Source: Terriglobia bacterium (GTDB lineage: Bacteria > Acidobacteriota > Terriglobia > UBA7540). From it: a DNA stretch of 64,000 nt. Of this stretch, positions 48,218 to 56,604 are shown piece after piece (the stretch's first letter is position 1; each line of letters starts with the position of its first letter). The stretch covers positions 29,660-93,659 of the forward strand of contig JAIQEZ010000002.1 of assembly GCA_020073545.1 (NCBI GenBank). The letters are read 5' to 3'. Position numbers and translations under genes: made by a program. The notes beneath the pieces are model-generated. The model made no database searches, was not told the DNA's origin, and saw nothing but the letters and a program-made list of their open reading frames with translations.

Positions 48218-50431
48218 TTACGCTACGGCCACTCGCGCGGAGAGTCGCTGGGCGGTTTCTTTCACCAGTTTCAGATCGAGCTTCCCGCTGCCCATAATCG
48301 GGAGCGACTCGACCCGGAAAAAATGTTCCCGGCGCGGCACCCAAAGGGGGGGCAATCCGGAATCGCGCAGGCGCTTGAGCAGATCATCCACGCTCATCCC
48401 CAGCTCGGTGTGGAGCACCACAAAGCGCTCGCCTTTCTGATCGTCGGAAACCGACGTCACCACCAATCGATGCTCCAGGCAGCCGAGCGCGCGGTGGAGC
48501 GCTTCTTCCACATGTACGTGGGAGACCATCTCGCCCGCAATCTTCGAAAAGCGCGACAGCCGGTCGGTGATCGTGATGAAGCCGCCGTCGTCGAGTTGGG
48601 CCACGTCGCCGGTGATATACCAGCCGTCTTCCCAGATGGCTTGGCGGGTTTTTTCCGGCTCGGCGAGGTAGCCCACCATCACGTTCGGCCCTTTCACCAG
48701 CAACATGCCTTCCTCGCCCGGACCACACTCCGCAAAGGTCTCCGGATTCACGACGCGCACGGCGATGCCGGGAATCGGGCGGCCGACGGTGCCGCGCGGC
48801 GCCACGCCCAGGTGCTTTAGGGCGTAGCCACCGGAGGTCTCCACGGAAACCACGGGCGCCAGCTCCGTGCAGCCGTAGCCCTGGAAGAGATCGAGATGAA
48901 ATTTCTCCCAGAAGGCGTCGGCGAGTTCCTGCCGCATCTTTTCTGCGCCCACAATAGCCACGCGCAACGACGCGAAGTCCCCCGGCTCGCAGCGCCGGAT
49001 GTATTCCCACACAAAAGTCGGCGTGGCGATCAGCATAGTGGCGCGGTATTTCCGGCAAAGTTCGCCAATCTTGCGCGCCTCCAGCGGCGTCGTGTGGTAC
49101 ACCACGCCGAACCCGGAAATCGCGGGCAACCACAGTCCCACCGTGAAGCCGAAGGCATGGAAGAAGGGCAGGACGCCCAACAGGCAATCACGCCGGTCGA
49201 CGTCGAGCGCCTGCTCCATGCCTTCCACGTTGGAGAGGATGTTTCGGTGGCTCAGCATCACGCCCTTGGGTGTTCCCGTGCTGCCGCTCGAAAAGATGAT
49301 CGTTGCGAGCGAGTCCAGCTTCACGTCGCTCGGAATCAGCCAGCGGCGCAGAATCGGCGTGGGAACGAGACGGGCGACGGCGGCCCAGACCAGCTTGTCG
49401 CGCTTCGAAAAATTCTGCACCACACCTTCGATCATCACCATGCCCGGCCGCTTGGCGATTCCGAATCGATCCAGCAGTTTCTGCGAGGTGAAAATGGTTT
49501 TGATTCCGCAGCGTTCGATGGCCACGTCGATTGCCTGTGCCGGGGCGGTGTAATTCAGGTTCACGGCCACGCGCCCCGCCAAGCTGATGCCGAGATTCAT
49601 CACCGCTGCCGGCACCGAGGGCGGCAGCAGAACGCCCACCATCTTCTCGTTTGGGCAGCGCCTCACGATGAAGCACCGGAACAGCAGCGCGCCGACGAGC
49701 GCCTGCCCGAAGCTGGCCTCGCGGCCGGAAGAATCCGCCATGGCAAAGCGCCGCCAGTTGCGCCGCGCGCAGTCCAGGAACGTCTCCGGCAGCGGCCGTT
49801 GCACCGCCTCGCGCCGGGAGGAGGCTTCGGCGCTCAGCATCATCAACCCTTGCCGCACTTGAAAAGCACTCGTGCCCGGCGCGAGCGCCGCGCCGAAGCT
49901 GACGGTGACGCGATAGGGGATGCGGCGCGGCCACTTGAAGAAGAAACGCCCGCGCTCGAAGCGGAAGATGTTGCCCCACACGCGGTCGAGATGCACGGGG
50001 ACGACGGGGACCGCGACGGCACGCGAGATTGCCTCGAGACTTGGCCCCAAGCGCGGCAAATGGCCGGTCCGCATGAGCGCGCTGTCCGCATAGAGGCAAA
50101 CCAGCTCGCCCGCTCGCAAGCGGACTTGCGCCGCGTCGAGCGATCGCGCCATCTCCCGCGGCGGGTCCGCAGCGGAGACCGGAATCGCTCCCATCAGCTT
50201 GGCCAGCCAGTGGATTCCCCGCGTCTCGTAGAAGGGGCGAGACATCAGGAAACGGATAGGACGCGACGCGCCCGCGCTAATGAGAAGCGGGTCGATGAAC
50301 GAAATGTGGTTGCACACCAGCAGCGCCGAGCCGCCCTTGGGCAGGTTCTCCGCACCGCGCACTTCAACCCGGTAGAACGTGTGGGCGAGCAGCCAAAGGC
50401 AGAGGCGAACTGTCCAGCGGGAGAGCAGCAT
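48218..50431 (-). CDS. acyltransferase / acyl-CoA (acyl-ACP) ligase fusion, Aas-like
   Basis: A 737-residue two-domain protein. Residues ~1-200 are a PlsC-type acyltransferase: CNHISFIDPLL gives the HX4D motif. The usual second motif PEGxxSRTG reads YADSALMRTGHLP, so its Glu-Gly is missing. Residues ~220-735 are an AMP-forming acyl ligase with IIFSSGSTGTPKGVMLSHRN (P loop), LFQGYGCTELAP, GWYITGDVAQLDDGGFITIT and the catalytic lysine region IMGSGKLDLKLVK. The architecture matches E. coli Aas, which reacylates 2-lyso-phosphatidylethanolamine. The ADS for PEG change may alter acyl-acceptor use. Confidence 0.88.
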   Translation of the reverse strand: MLLSRWTVRLCLWLLAHTFYRVEVRGAENLPKGGSALLVCNHISFIDPLLISAGASRPIRFLMSRPFYETRGIHWLAKLMGAIPVSAADPPREMARSLDAAQVRLRAGELVCLYADSALMRTGHLPRLGPSLEAISRAVAVPVVPVHLDRVWGNIFRFERGRFFFKWPRRIPYRVTVSFGAALAPGTSAFQVRQGLMMLSAEASSRREAVQRPLPETFLDCARRNWRRFAMADSSGREASFGQALVGALLFRCFIVRRCPNEKMVGVLLPPSVPAAVMNLGISLAGRVAVNLNYTAPAQAIDVAIERCGIKTIFTSQKLLDRFGIAKRPGMVMIEGVVQNFSKRDKLVWAAVARLVPTPILRRWLIPSDVKLDSLATIIFSSGSTGTPKGVMLSHRNILSNVEGMEQALDVDRRDCLLGVLPFFHAFGFTVGLWLPAISGFGVVYHTTPLEARKIGELCRKYRATMLIATPTFVWEYIRRCEPGDFASLRVAIVGAEKMRQELADAFWEKFHLDLFQGYGCTELAPVVSVETSGGYALKHLGVAPRGTVGRPIPGIAVRVVNPETFAECGPGEEGMLLVKGPNVMVGYLAEPEKTRQAIWEDGWYITGDVAQLDDGGFITITDRLSRFSKIAGEMVSHVHVEEALHRALGCLEHRLVVTSVSDDQKGERFVVLHTELGMSVDDLLKRLRDSGLPPLWVPRREHFFRVESLPIMGSGKLDLKLVKETAQRLSARVAVA

Positions 50432-50606
50432 AGGAACGGAGACAATCGCAGTGAGAGTAAGCGTACCGACTGCCGGCAGGACGCGATCGGGGCAAAGCGC
50501 GCACGGACCGCAAAGCCGCCCGAGCCCCCACCACTGAGAAGCACGCCGGTGAACACGATCATCCTCTCCACCGTGTCCCGCGGCGCCCCGCTGGCCTGCC
50601 CATTCT

Positions 50607-50777
50607 AGCAGGTTGCGGAAAAACGTGTAGCGGCAACGGAACCTGTCCCGATTTCATCGGGGCGTCGCCATGCTGGCGATGAAAACACAGGACAGGTGGC
50701 GATGTGAAAACCTGTCCCGATGTTCCTGATCGGGATCGCCGCTACCTCGTCGGGGGCGACTTTTTCCGCAACCTGCT
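50607..50777. mobile_element. MITE-like element with 17-bp perfect terminal inverted repeats
   Basis: AGCAGGTTGCGGAAAAA (50607-50623) and TTTTTCCGCAACCTGCT (50761-50777) are exact complements enclosing 137 bases. Inside, GTAGCGGC (50627-50634) pairs with GCCGCTAC (50738-50745), and GGAACCTGTCCCGATTTCAT and AACCTGTCCCGATG recur in the interior. No coding capacity is seen. No target duplication is obvious at the edges. Confidence 0.75.
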
Positions 50778-51140
50778 GGAGCAAATAGCGCCGCGACAAA
50801 AGCCGTTTTCGATACATGCTGGTTTCGACACGTGCCCGGTTCAACAGGCGCGGCGCCCGCCTCTCCGGAAGCCCCTATCGCCCGCGGCATTTTGCGAGAC
50901 CAGCCTCGGAAAAAGCGTAGTACGGCTATCGTCGCAATGTGATATTTTCTGACCGCAGGTCCTGGGCCGTCTCGATGGGGACCCGTCTTGGTGCGGCTTC
51001 AGTACGCCTCTGAAACTGGCCAACTTTCGACTTTGGACTGTCGACGGCGTTGCTCGATTCCGGGTGCGCCCGATTAGGAACTCCACCTATTGACGGCCCT
51101 GATAAATGTGATCGTCATTCCTTCGAGAGGTCATGATCCT
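50778..51140. other. intergenic region
   Basis: No gene or clear signal seen between the MITE-like element and the hydrolase gene. Confidence 0.4.
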
Positions 51141-51923
51141 GTGAAGAATTCCGGCATCGAGAGTTTTGTGGAGTTCCCGAACCGCGCGGGCAAGACGTTG
51201 CGCGGCATGATGCATCGGCCCGCAGGGGCCCGCCACCGGCGCGTGCCGGCGGTCGCGATGTTCCACGGCTTTACCGGCAACCGCATGGAGTCGCATTGGA
51301 TCTTCGTCAAGTGCTCGCGCGCCCTGGCGCAAGCGGGGATCGCCTCCTTGCGGTTTGATTTCTACGGCTCGGGAGAATCCGACGGCGACTTTCGCGAAGT
51401 CACGCTGCGCGGGGAGATCGCCGACGGGCGCGCGGCGGTCGCCTTCCTGCGCCGGCAGAAGGGAATCGACCCGGCGCGGGTGGGCCTGCTGGGGCTCTCT
51501 CTGGGAGGCGCGGTGGCTGCGGCGCTCGCGGCGAGCCTCCAGGCAGGCGCGTTGGTGCTGTGGAGCGCGGTCGCGCACACCGCCCGGCTGCGTGAAATCG
51601 CGGAGAAGTCCGCCCAGCCGATTCCCGGCAAGCCGGGCGCCGTCGAATTCGACGCGCGCGAAATCTCGCCGCGCTTCCTGGACGACGTGCTGAAAGTCGA
51701 GCCCATTCGGCATCTCGCCCGATACAGAGGTCCGACGCTCATCATCCACCCGGAAAAGGATGAACATATCCCCGTCTCGCACGCGCGCGATTTCTTCCGG
51801 GCCGCCGGCGCCGACGCCAAGGAACTTGCCTTCATCTCGGGCGCCGACCACGTATTCACTTCCCTTTCCTGGGAACGCGAGGTCATGGCCCGCACGGTGG
51901 CGTGGTTCGGGCGTTACCTGTAG
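51141..51923 (+). CDS. alpha/beta hydrolase
   Basis: A 260-residue cytoplasmic serine hydrolase. The triad is visible: nucleophile Ser in VGLLGLSLGGAVAAA (GxSxG), Asp in IIHPEKDEHIPVSHA and His in FISGADHVFTS. The oxyanion segment is MFHGFTGNRMESHW. The layout resembles cinnamoyl-esterase/acyl-esterase-like hydrolases; the substrate is unknown. No upstream ATG fits. GTG 51141-51143 (VKNSGIESFVEFPN) with GAGAGG ten bases upstream is taken as start; the frame stays open to TTG 51090. A 14-base palindrome (CCGGCC-CT-GGCCGG, 51926-51939) follows the stop and may terminate transcription. Confidence 0.85.
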   Translation: MKNSGIESFVEFPNRAGKTLRGMMHRPAGARHRRVPAVAMFHGFTGNRMESHWIFVKCSRALAQAGIASLRFDFYGSGESDGDFREVTLRGEIADGRAAVAFLRRQKGIDPARVGLLGLSLGGAVAAALAASLQAGALVLWSAVAHTARLREIAEKSAQPIPGKPGAVEFDAREISPRFLDDVLKVEPIRHLARYRGPTLIIHPEKDEHIPVSHARDFFRAAGADAKELAFISGADHVFTSLSWEREVMARTVAWFGRYL

Positions 51924-52072
51924 TGCCGGCCCTGGCCGGTTCGGGGGGATTGGACGGAGCGAGATTCTTGCGACCCTCCGCGTGTCAAACCAATTTCGCA
52001 GCCCACCCGCAAGGTACGGTAAAGGGCCGGGCTTTTTCTGCCGATACGTGGGTAGGGAGACAAACGGCGACG

Positions 52073-52846
52073 ATGGTCAACCCAAACCGCTGGACGCCGA
52101 GTTGGGTTCGGGGAGCTCTGGTAATTTGTTCACTGGCATTATCTGTTCAGTTGATGGCGCAACAGCCGCAGCAAATGCCCACGGAGGTTGGTCCGCCGGG
52201 CCCAGCCAAAGCGGGAGAAAAAACCGAAGGCGACAAAGTCCCCGGGATCCGGGACCAAAGCCGCCCGCGGAATGACCGGGTTCTCCGGACGCCGCCCAAC
52301 TTCCTCACCGTGGAGAACGCTTCCCACGTGCCGCCGCTGACCGCCGGGCAGAAATTCGAGCTAGCCGCCCGCAGCGCGTTCGCCCCCTACAAATACCCTT
52401 ACGTGGCCGTGCGCGCGGGCATCAACCAAGCCGACAATAATCAAGCGGCCTTCGGGCAGGGATTTCGTGGGTATGCGAAGCGGTACGGGTCATCGTTTGC
52501 CGACTCCGCCATCGGCAGCTTCATGACCAAGGCCGCGTTTCCCTCCCTGTTGCGACAGGACCCTCGCTACTACCGGATGGGGACAGGAGGGTTCTCCCAC
52601 CGTGCGGCTTACGCCGCGAGCCGCGTCTTTGTCACCCGCACGGACTCCGGGCAGGAACAGCTCAACTTCTCTGAGCTCTTCGGCAGAGCCACGGCCGCCG
52701 CCATTTCGAACGCTTACCATCCCCGGGCGGACCGAACGCTCACCAACAACCTGAACATTTGGTGGACGTACATCGCGGGGGACGCCGCCGTCTACGAATT
52801 GCGGGAATTCTGGCCCGATATCCGCCGCCGAATCCACAAGCCGTAA
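52073..52846 (+). CDS. exported protein of unknown function, 257 aa
   Basis: I do not recognise a named family. A signal peptide (VRGALVICSLALSVQLMAQ, ~12-30) is followed by a Gly/Pro/Lys-rich linker to ~75. A domain then has LTAGQKFELAARSAFAPYKY, GFRGYAKRYGSSFADSAIGS, FPSLLRQDPRYYRMGTGGFS and AAAISNAYHPRADRTLTNNL, with several short hydrophobic helices that could embed in a membrane. The frame is open upstream to 51902 inside the hydrolase gene, so ATG 52073 is chosen. The last ~50 codons and the sequence just past the stop are duplicated at 54477-54672. Confidence 0.75.
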   Translation: MVNPNRWTPSWVRGALVICSLALSVQLMAQQPQQMPTEVGPPGPAKAGEKTEGDKVPGIRDQSRPRNDRVLRTPPNFLTVENASHVPPLTAGQKFELAARSAFAPYKYPYVAVRAGINQADNNQAAFGQGFRGYAKRYGSSFADSAIGSFMTKAAFPSLLRQDPRYYRMGTGGFSHRAAYAASRVFVTRTDSGQEQLNFSELFGRATAAAISNAYHPRADRTLTNNLNIWWTYIAGDAAVYELREFWPDIRRRIHKP

Positions 52847-53083
52847 CCGAGGTGGTGGGCCAGTTTCCGAGTACGCGACCGTTCATTCCCTATTGGCTGG
52901 CAGCCGCTAATTGGGTTCGAAACGGCCGGCGGCGAATTTCTGCGACATGCGGGTAAGGGAACCCCCATGGCGGGGCCGGCGACAGGTGCTTTCCCACAAC
53001 GCTGTTTCGGGGAGAACGATGCGTGTGCTCCGCCATAATTCCGATCCCCAAAGATCATCTGTTACACTGAGTGGCTGTAATCC

Positions 53084-53112
53084 GGATTTCTCACCACGGT
53101 GGTGAGAAATCC
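53084..53112. repeat. 29-base near-perfect palindrome
   Basis: GGATTTCTCACCAC (53084-53097), one base, then GTGGTGAGAAATCC (53099-53112): 14 perfect complementary pairs. It lies in the 341-base gap between the unknown exported protein and the GH5-like gene, where no gene is seen. Confidence 0.8.
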
Positions 53113-53187
53113 CGGCTAGCGGCTATTCAGGCGCCGATCTCCGAAGGGAGAAGCATCCCCGGTTGTCAAATCCAAGGAGGGTCATCC

Positions 53188-54396
53188 ATGCGAATGGCCA
53201 ATGCTCTCGTGCTGGGTCTCGCGATCTTGGCCGGCGCGGTGCCAGTCGCCGGCAGAAACGTTCCCAAGGATCTGTCGAACGTTCGAGGTTTCAATTACAC
53301 GGCTGCCGATGTTGCAGCCAGCCCCAGGCACCACATAGATCACTGGCTCAGTTACAGCCCGGCCACGACGGAGTTTGACCTCGATCTCGCCAAGCGGCTC
53401 AACTTGAACCAGGTTCGAATCTTCCTCGCGTATGACGCGTACGTGCAAGACAAGGCAGCGTTTCGCGAGCACCTCTTGCATTTCGTGCGCGCCTGCCACA
53501 AACGCGACATCGGAGTCATGCCGGTGGTCACGTACCGCAGAGAAATCATTGCGGACAAGGCATCCTGGCCGCTCGCCCGGGAGTGGGCGGCGGATCTGGT
53601 GAAGACGATTGGAAATGAGCCCGGACTGGCATTCTGGGACGTCCTGAACGAGCCGGACTGGCCTACCACTCCCGAGTCGTGGGTGCGGCAGAGATTCGAG
53701 TTTGCGAAGCACATGGCGGGGGTCTTCCATGAGCTGGACCCGCGGACTCCGGTGACCATCGGCATGGCGTTTGTGCCGGGGATGGAAGAGCTTGCCGATT
53801 CTGTGGACGTTCTCCAATTCCATGACTATATGCAGAACCGCGCCGTGGTCCGGGCCAACATCGCCCGGGCGAAGCAGTTTGCCGCTAAGGTGGGCAAGCC
53901 GGTCGTCAATGGAGAGATCGGCTGCATAGCCCGCGCCAACCCCTACGACGTGACACTCGAGGAGCATATGAAGGCCGGAATGGGTTGGTACATCTGGGAA
54001 CTCATGATTGTGCGGCAGGGTTGGGGTCCGGTTCACGGCGTGTTCTATGAGGATGGAACGGTGCGCGACCCTTCGATTGCGGCGGCGATCCTCGGCTTCT
54101 TTCGCAACCGTGGGCCGAATATTCTGCCGGAAAACGTGGATCGGGAAGGGTGGGTCACCCGGGTTGTGACCCATGGCAAGAAGTGGCTCGCGCAGCCGGA
54201 CGCCTCTTGGGATCAGGGCCTGGACTTGGCCGAGACGGCGGCGAACCTGCTGGAGGCGGGGCAACTCATCGCCATGCGCGAACCGCCTACCCGGCAAGTG
54301 GACTTGATGCGCCAAGGGCAGCCCGACCTGCCTGCCTTGCGCGCTCTGCTGCAGAAGTATATCGAGATTCTCGAACCCTACGAACGCAAGGAATAG
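53188..54396 (+). CDS. secreted GH5-like glycoside hydrolase
   Basis: A 402-residue exported (beta/alpha)8-barrel enzyme. The signal peptide is ~1-22 (ALVLGLAILAGAVPVAG). RGFNYTAADV and VRIFLAYDAY are early barrel strands. The acid/base is Glu155 in FWDVLNEPDW, and the nucleophile candidate is Glu243 in VVNGEIGCIA at strand 7, followed by GMGWYIWELM. This is the clan A pattern of GH5-type cellulases/mannanases. Substrate unknown; a beta-linked glucan or mannan is plausible. AAGGAGG lies seven bases before ATG 53188-53190. It lies between a gene and a truncated copy of that gene's 3' end. Confidence 0.85.
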   Translation: MRMANALVLGLAILAGAVPVAGRNVPKDLSNVRGFNYTAADVAASPRHHIDHWLSYSPATTEFDLDLAKRLNLNQVRIFLAYDAYVQDKAAFREHLLHFVRACHKRDIGVMPVVTYRREIIADKASWPLAREWAADLVKTIGNEPGLAFWDVLNEPDWPTTPESWVRQRFEFAKHMAGVFHELDPRTPVTIGMAFVPGMEELADSVDVLQFHDYMQNRAVVRANIARAKQFAAKVGKPVVNGEIGCIARANPYDVTLEEHMKAGMGWYIWELMIVRQGWGPVHGVFYEDGTVRDPSIAAAILGFFRNRGPNILPENVDREGWVTRVVTHGKKWLAQPDASWDQGLDLAETAANLLEAGQLIAMREPPTRQVDLMRQGQPDLPALRALLQKYIEILEPYERKE

Positions 54397-54476
54397 CGGG
54401 GAAAGCTGAGTCAGGCATATAAACGCTCCATTGTCCGACCGCAGCGAAATTGAGACCGCTGTTCCGCTCAAACCTG

Positions 54477-54641
54477 GGCGCGGGCCACGCCGCCGCGATT
54501 TCCAACGCTTACCATCCCGCGGCGGGCCGAACGCTCACCAACAACCTAAGCATTTGGTGGATGAGCATCGCGTGGGACGCCGCCGCTCACGAATTGAAAG
54601 AATTCTGGCCCGATATCCGGTGCCAAATCCACAAGCCGTAA
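54477..54641 (+). pseudogene. duplicated 3' fragment of the exported protein gene at 52073-52846
   Basis: This stretch encodes AAAISNAYHPAAGRTLTNNL, then SIWW, ELKEFWPDI and IHKP before a stop. It matches AAAISNAYHPRADRTLTNNL, NIWW, ELREFWPDI and IHKP at the end of the complete gene. The DNA similarity (roughly 80% by eye) continues past the stop (TCCGAGTACGCGAC at 54655-54670 and 52865-52880), so it is a copied DNA segment. No 5' part is present. Confidence 0.8.
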
Positions 54642-54786
54642 CCCAGCGGGTCAGTCTCCGAGTACGCGACAATCCGGGAGTCGAGCGACATCGCTCTACC
54701 CTACGCATTATGAAAGGGCGCCCCTTTGAGGGTATGGTTGGTTTGGTGGTGGTACCCATCAAACTTACCGCACAAAGGAGCACCCC

Positions 54787-55854
54787 ATGAGTAGCCTCAA
54801 GTATATCGGTTTGGATGTTCATTTGGCGACGATCAGCATTGCCGTACTGAATGCCAGTGGGAAACTAATCATGGAAGTCACCATCGAGAACCAAGCGACC
54901 GCACTGCTGGATTTCCTGCGGGGATTGAGGGGCGCCCTGCACGTGGCCTTGGAGGAGGGCACCTATGCCGAGTGGCTCTACAGCCTGCTGGCCCCGCGCG
55001 TGGCCAGGATCGTGGTTTGCGATCCCCGTCAGAACCCCCGCCGCCGGGGGGAGAAGAAGAGCGATCGCCTCGACGCCCGCAAGCTGGCGGAGTGGCTGCG
55101 CCTGGGCACCCTGAAACCCGTCTATCACGGCCGCCCGCAGGGACACGCCCTGCGGGAATTGGCGCGCAGCTATCGTACCCTGGTGAGCGACGCCACGCGG
55201 GTGATGAACCGCCTGAAAGCTCTGTATCGCGGGCGCGGGATCCCCTGTGCGGGTGCCCGTGTGTACGCGCCGCGCTTCCGCCCCCAGTGGCTGGAGCAAC
55301 TGCGGGAGGCCGGCGTGCGACAGCGCGCCGAACTGCTCTATCAGCAGCTAGACCTGCTGCTGGCGTTGCGTCGGCAGGCGCGCGGGGCCATGCTCGCCGA
55401 GAGCCGCCGATACGCGGCCCAGAAGATTCTGTGCAGCATCCCCTCGCTGGGCCCCGTGCGCGCGGCTCTGCTCATGGCCTTGCTTGGAACGCCCCATCGT
55501 TTTCGCGGCAAGCGGCAGTTGTGGACCTACGCCGGTCTGGCCCTGGTGACCCGCTCCAGCGCCGACTACCGCCTGGCAAACGGGGAACTGGTGCGTTCGC
55601 GTCAGCCGGCCCTGGTTCTGGGGCTGAACGCCAATCATAACCATGAGCTCAAAGCCCTCTTCAAAGACGCCGCCGCCAGCGCCCTCGCTCACCCCGGACC
55701 ACTGCGGGAGTTTTACAGCACGCGAGTTGACCAGGGGATGAAGCCCGAACTGGCGCGCCTGACTCTGGCGCGGAAGATCGCCGCCATCGCCCTGACCCTT
55801 TGGAAGAAAGGAGAGCGTTTCAACGCCGAGCATCTGAAACCACAAGCTGCTTGA
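54787..55854 (+). CDS. IS110-family transposase (DEDD recombinase)
   Basis: A 355-residue RNA-guided recombinase of the IS110 family. The N-terminal RuvC-like DEDD domain has IGLDVH (Asp10), ALEEGTYAEW (Glu56) and KKSDRLDARKLAEWLR (Asp93, Asp96). The C-terminal Transposase_20 domain has ILCSIPSLGPVRAALLMALL and QLWTYAGLALVTRSSADYR, whose serines include the likely catalytic Ser. The gene appears complete, with a ribosome site AAAGGAG and no frameshift, so the element may be active. IS110 enzymes work with a bridge RNA from the element's non-coding end. Confidence 0.93.
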   Translation: MSSLKYIGLDVHLATISIAVLNASGKLIMEVTIENQATALLDFLRGLRGALHVALEEGTYAEWLYSLLAPRVARIVVCDPRQNPRRRGEKKSDRLDARKLAEWLRLGTLKPVYHGRPQGHALRELARSYRTLVSDATRVMNRLKALYRGRGIPCAGARVYAPRFRPQWLEQLREAGVRQRAELLYQQLDLLLALRRQARGAMLAESRRYAAQKILCSIPSLGPVRAALLMALLGTPHRFRGKRQLWTYAGLALVTRSSADYRLANGELVRSRQPALVLGLNANHNHELKALFKDAAASALAHPGPLREFYSTRVDQGMKPELARLTLARKIAAIALTLWKKGERFNAEHLKPQAA

Positions 55855-56293
55855 GCGTCTGGCCGGAGCCCTGCGGAGAGCCGGGTTTTCAAGCCCGCTC
55901 AGAGTTCGCGGTTCGGCTGACGCTCGGGTTCGAGGGGAAGCCTCCTTAACGCCGTTAGGCCGTGTCCCCGACCTGTCGGGGCGAGTCTCCTACCCTACTC
56001 TCAGGCCCCCTCGGATAACCCCATGAAGCTATAGGCCACGAGTCTCAGATAGAACTATGGTTGGCACCCTCCAACCCGTTCAGCTTGTCACGCTTCAGAC
56101 GCCGCGCACGTTGGCCTCACGGCAAGATGAAATGGCCCTCTTCGCAAAGGCGCTCCCCGCTCCAGACCTCGTCACTTGCACCGACGATCGGGAGCCGCAC
56201 GCACGAGCCGCCGAAAGCCCAACAGGGGCTGGATGCCGAGAGAAGAACCACCTGCGGCTACCGAGCCCAGGGAGAATTATGTCTCTTGACATC
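55855..56293 (+). other. non-coding right flank of the IS, bridge-RNA candidate region
   Basis: No gene seen. Hairpins include GAGCCGGGTTTTCAAGCCCGCTC (55877 region) and CCCCGACCTGTCGGGG (55966-55981). Structured non-coding flanks carry the bridge RNA in this family. Confidence 0.35.
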
Positions 56294-56303
56294 CCCTTTC
56301 ATA

Positions 56304-56604
56304 GAACGGCGTTTATCGCGGGTAGGCGCCGATGACAGATCGGACGTGCGAAATGTTTGCTAAGAAAACAAGCGGTACAGTAATCCCGCTTGGCCCGGGA
56401 TAACTCTCTCGCTGTGTGTCTGATTCGGCTAGGAAAACCCTCTGCGTTGCGATGTCAGCTTTGGGTGGCATAGGAGTAATCTAATGCACTGGGCCGTTTG
56501 ACAATTGAGTGACTGATCGACGGAAACAGGCACTCCCCCTGACCCAATCACCCGATGGCTGAATCACTCGACGCTCCTATCCCTCCAATGGCGCGGCAAG
56601 GCGC
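56304..56604. other. intergenic region after the insertion sequence
   Basis: About 300 bases with no gene or clear signal, downstream of the efflux operon's last gene on the opposite strand. Confidence 0.4.

Larger units (their letters stand above)
54709..56303 (+). mobile_element. IS110-family insertion sequence (boundaries provisional)
   Basis: An IS110-type transposase gene with non-coding flanks. TATGAAAGGG (54709-54718) and its exact complement CCCTTTCATA (56294-56303) are possible sub-terminal inverted repeats 1.6 kb apart. If correct, there are ~70 bases of left and ~440 bases of right non-coding DNA, the layout of the IS1111 branch. A ten-base match could be chance, so the ends are tentative. 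The left end lies ~40 bases past the duplicated gene fragment. Confidence 0.6.

Noticed and set aside
48896..50608. 570-codon open frame on the plus strand
   Set aside because: It lies antisense to the acyltransferase/acyl-ligase gene, is rich in Arg, His and Gln with no domain, and reflects high-GC codon use of the true gene.
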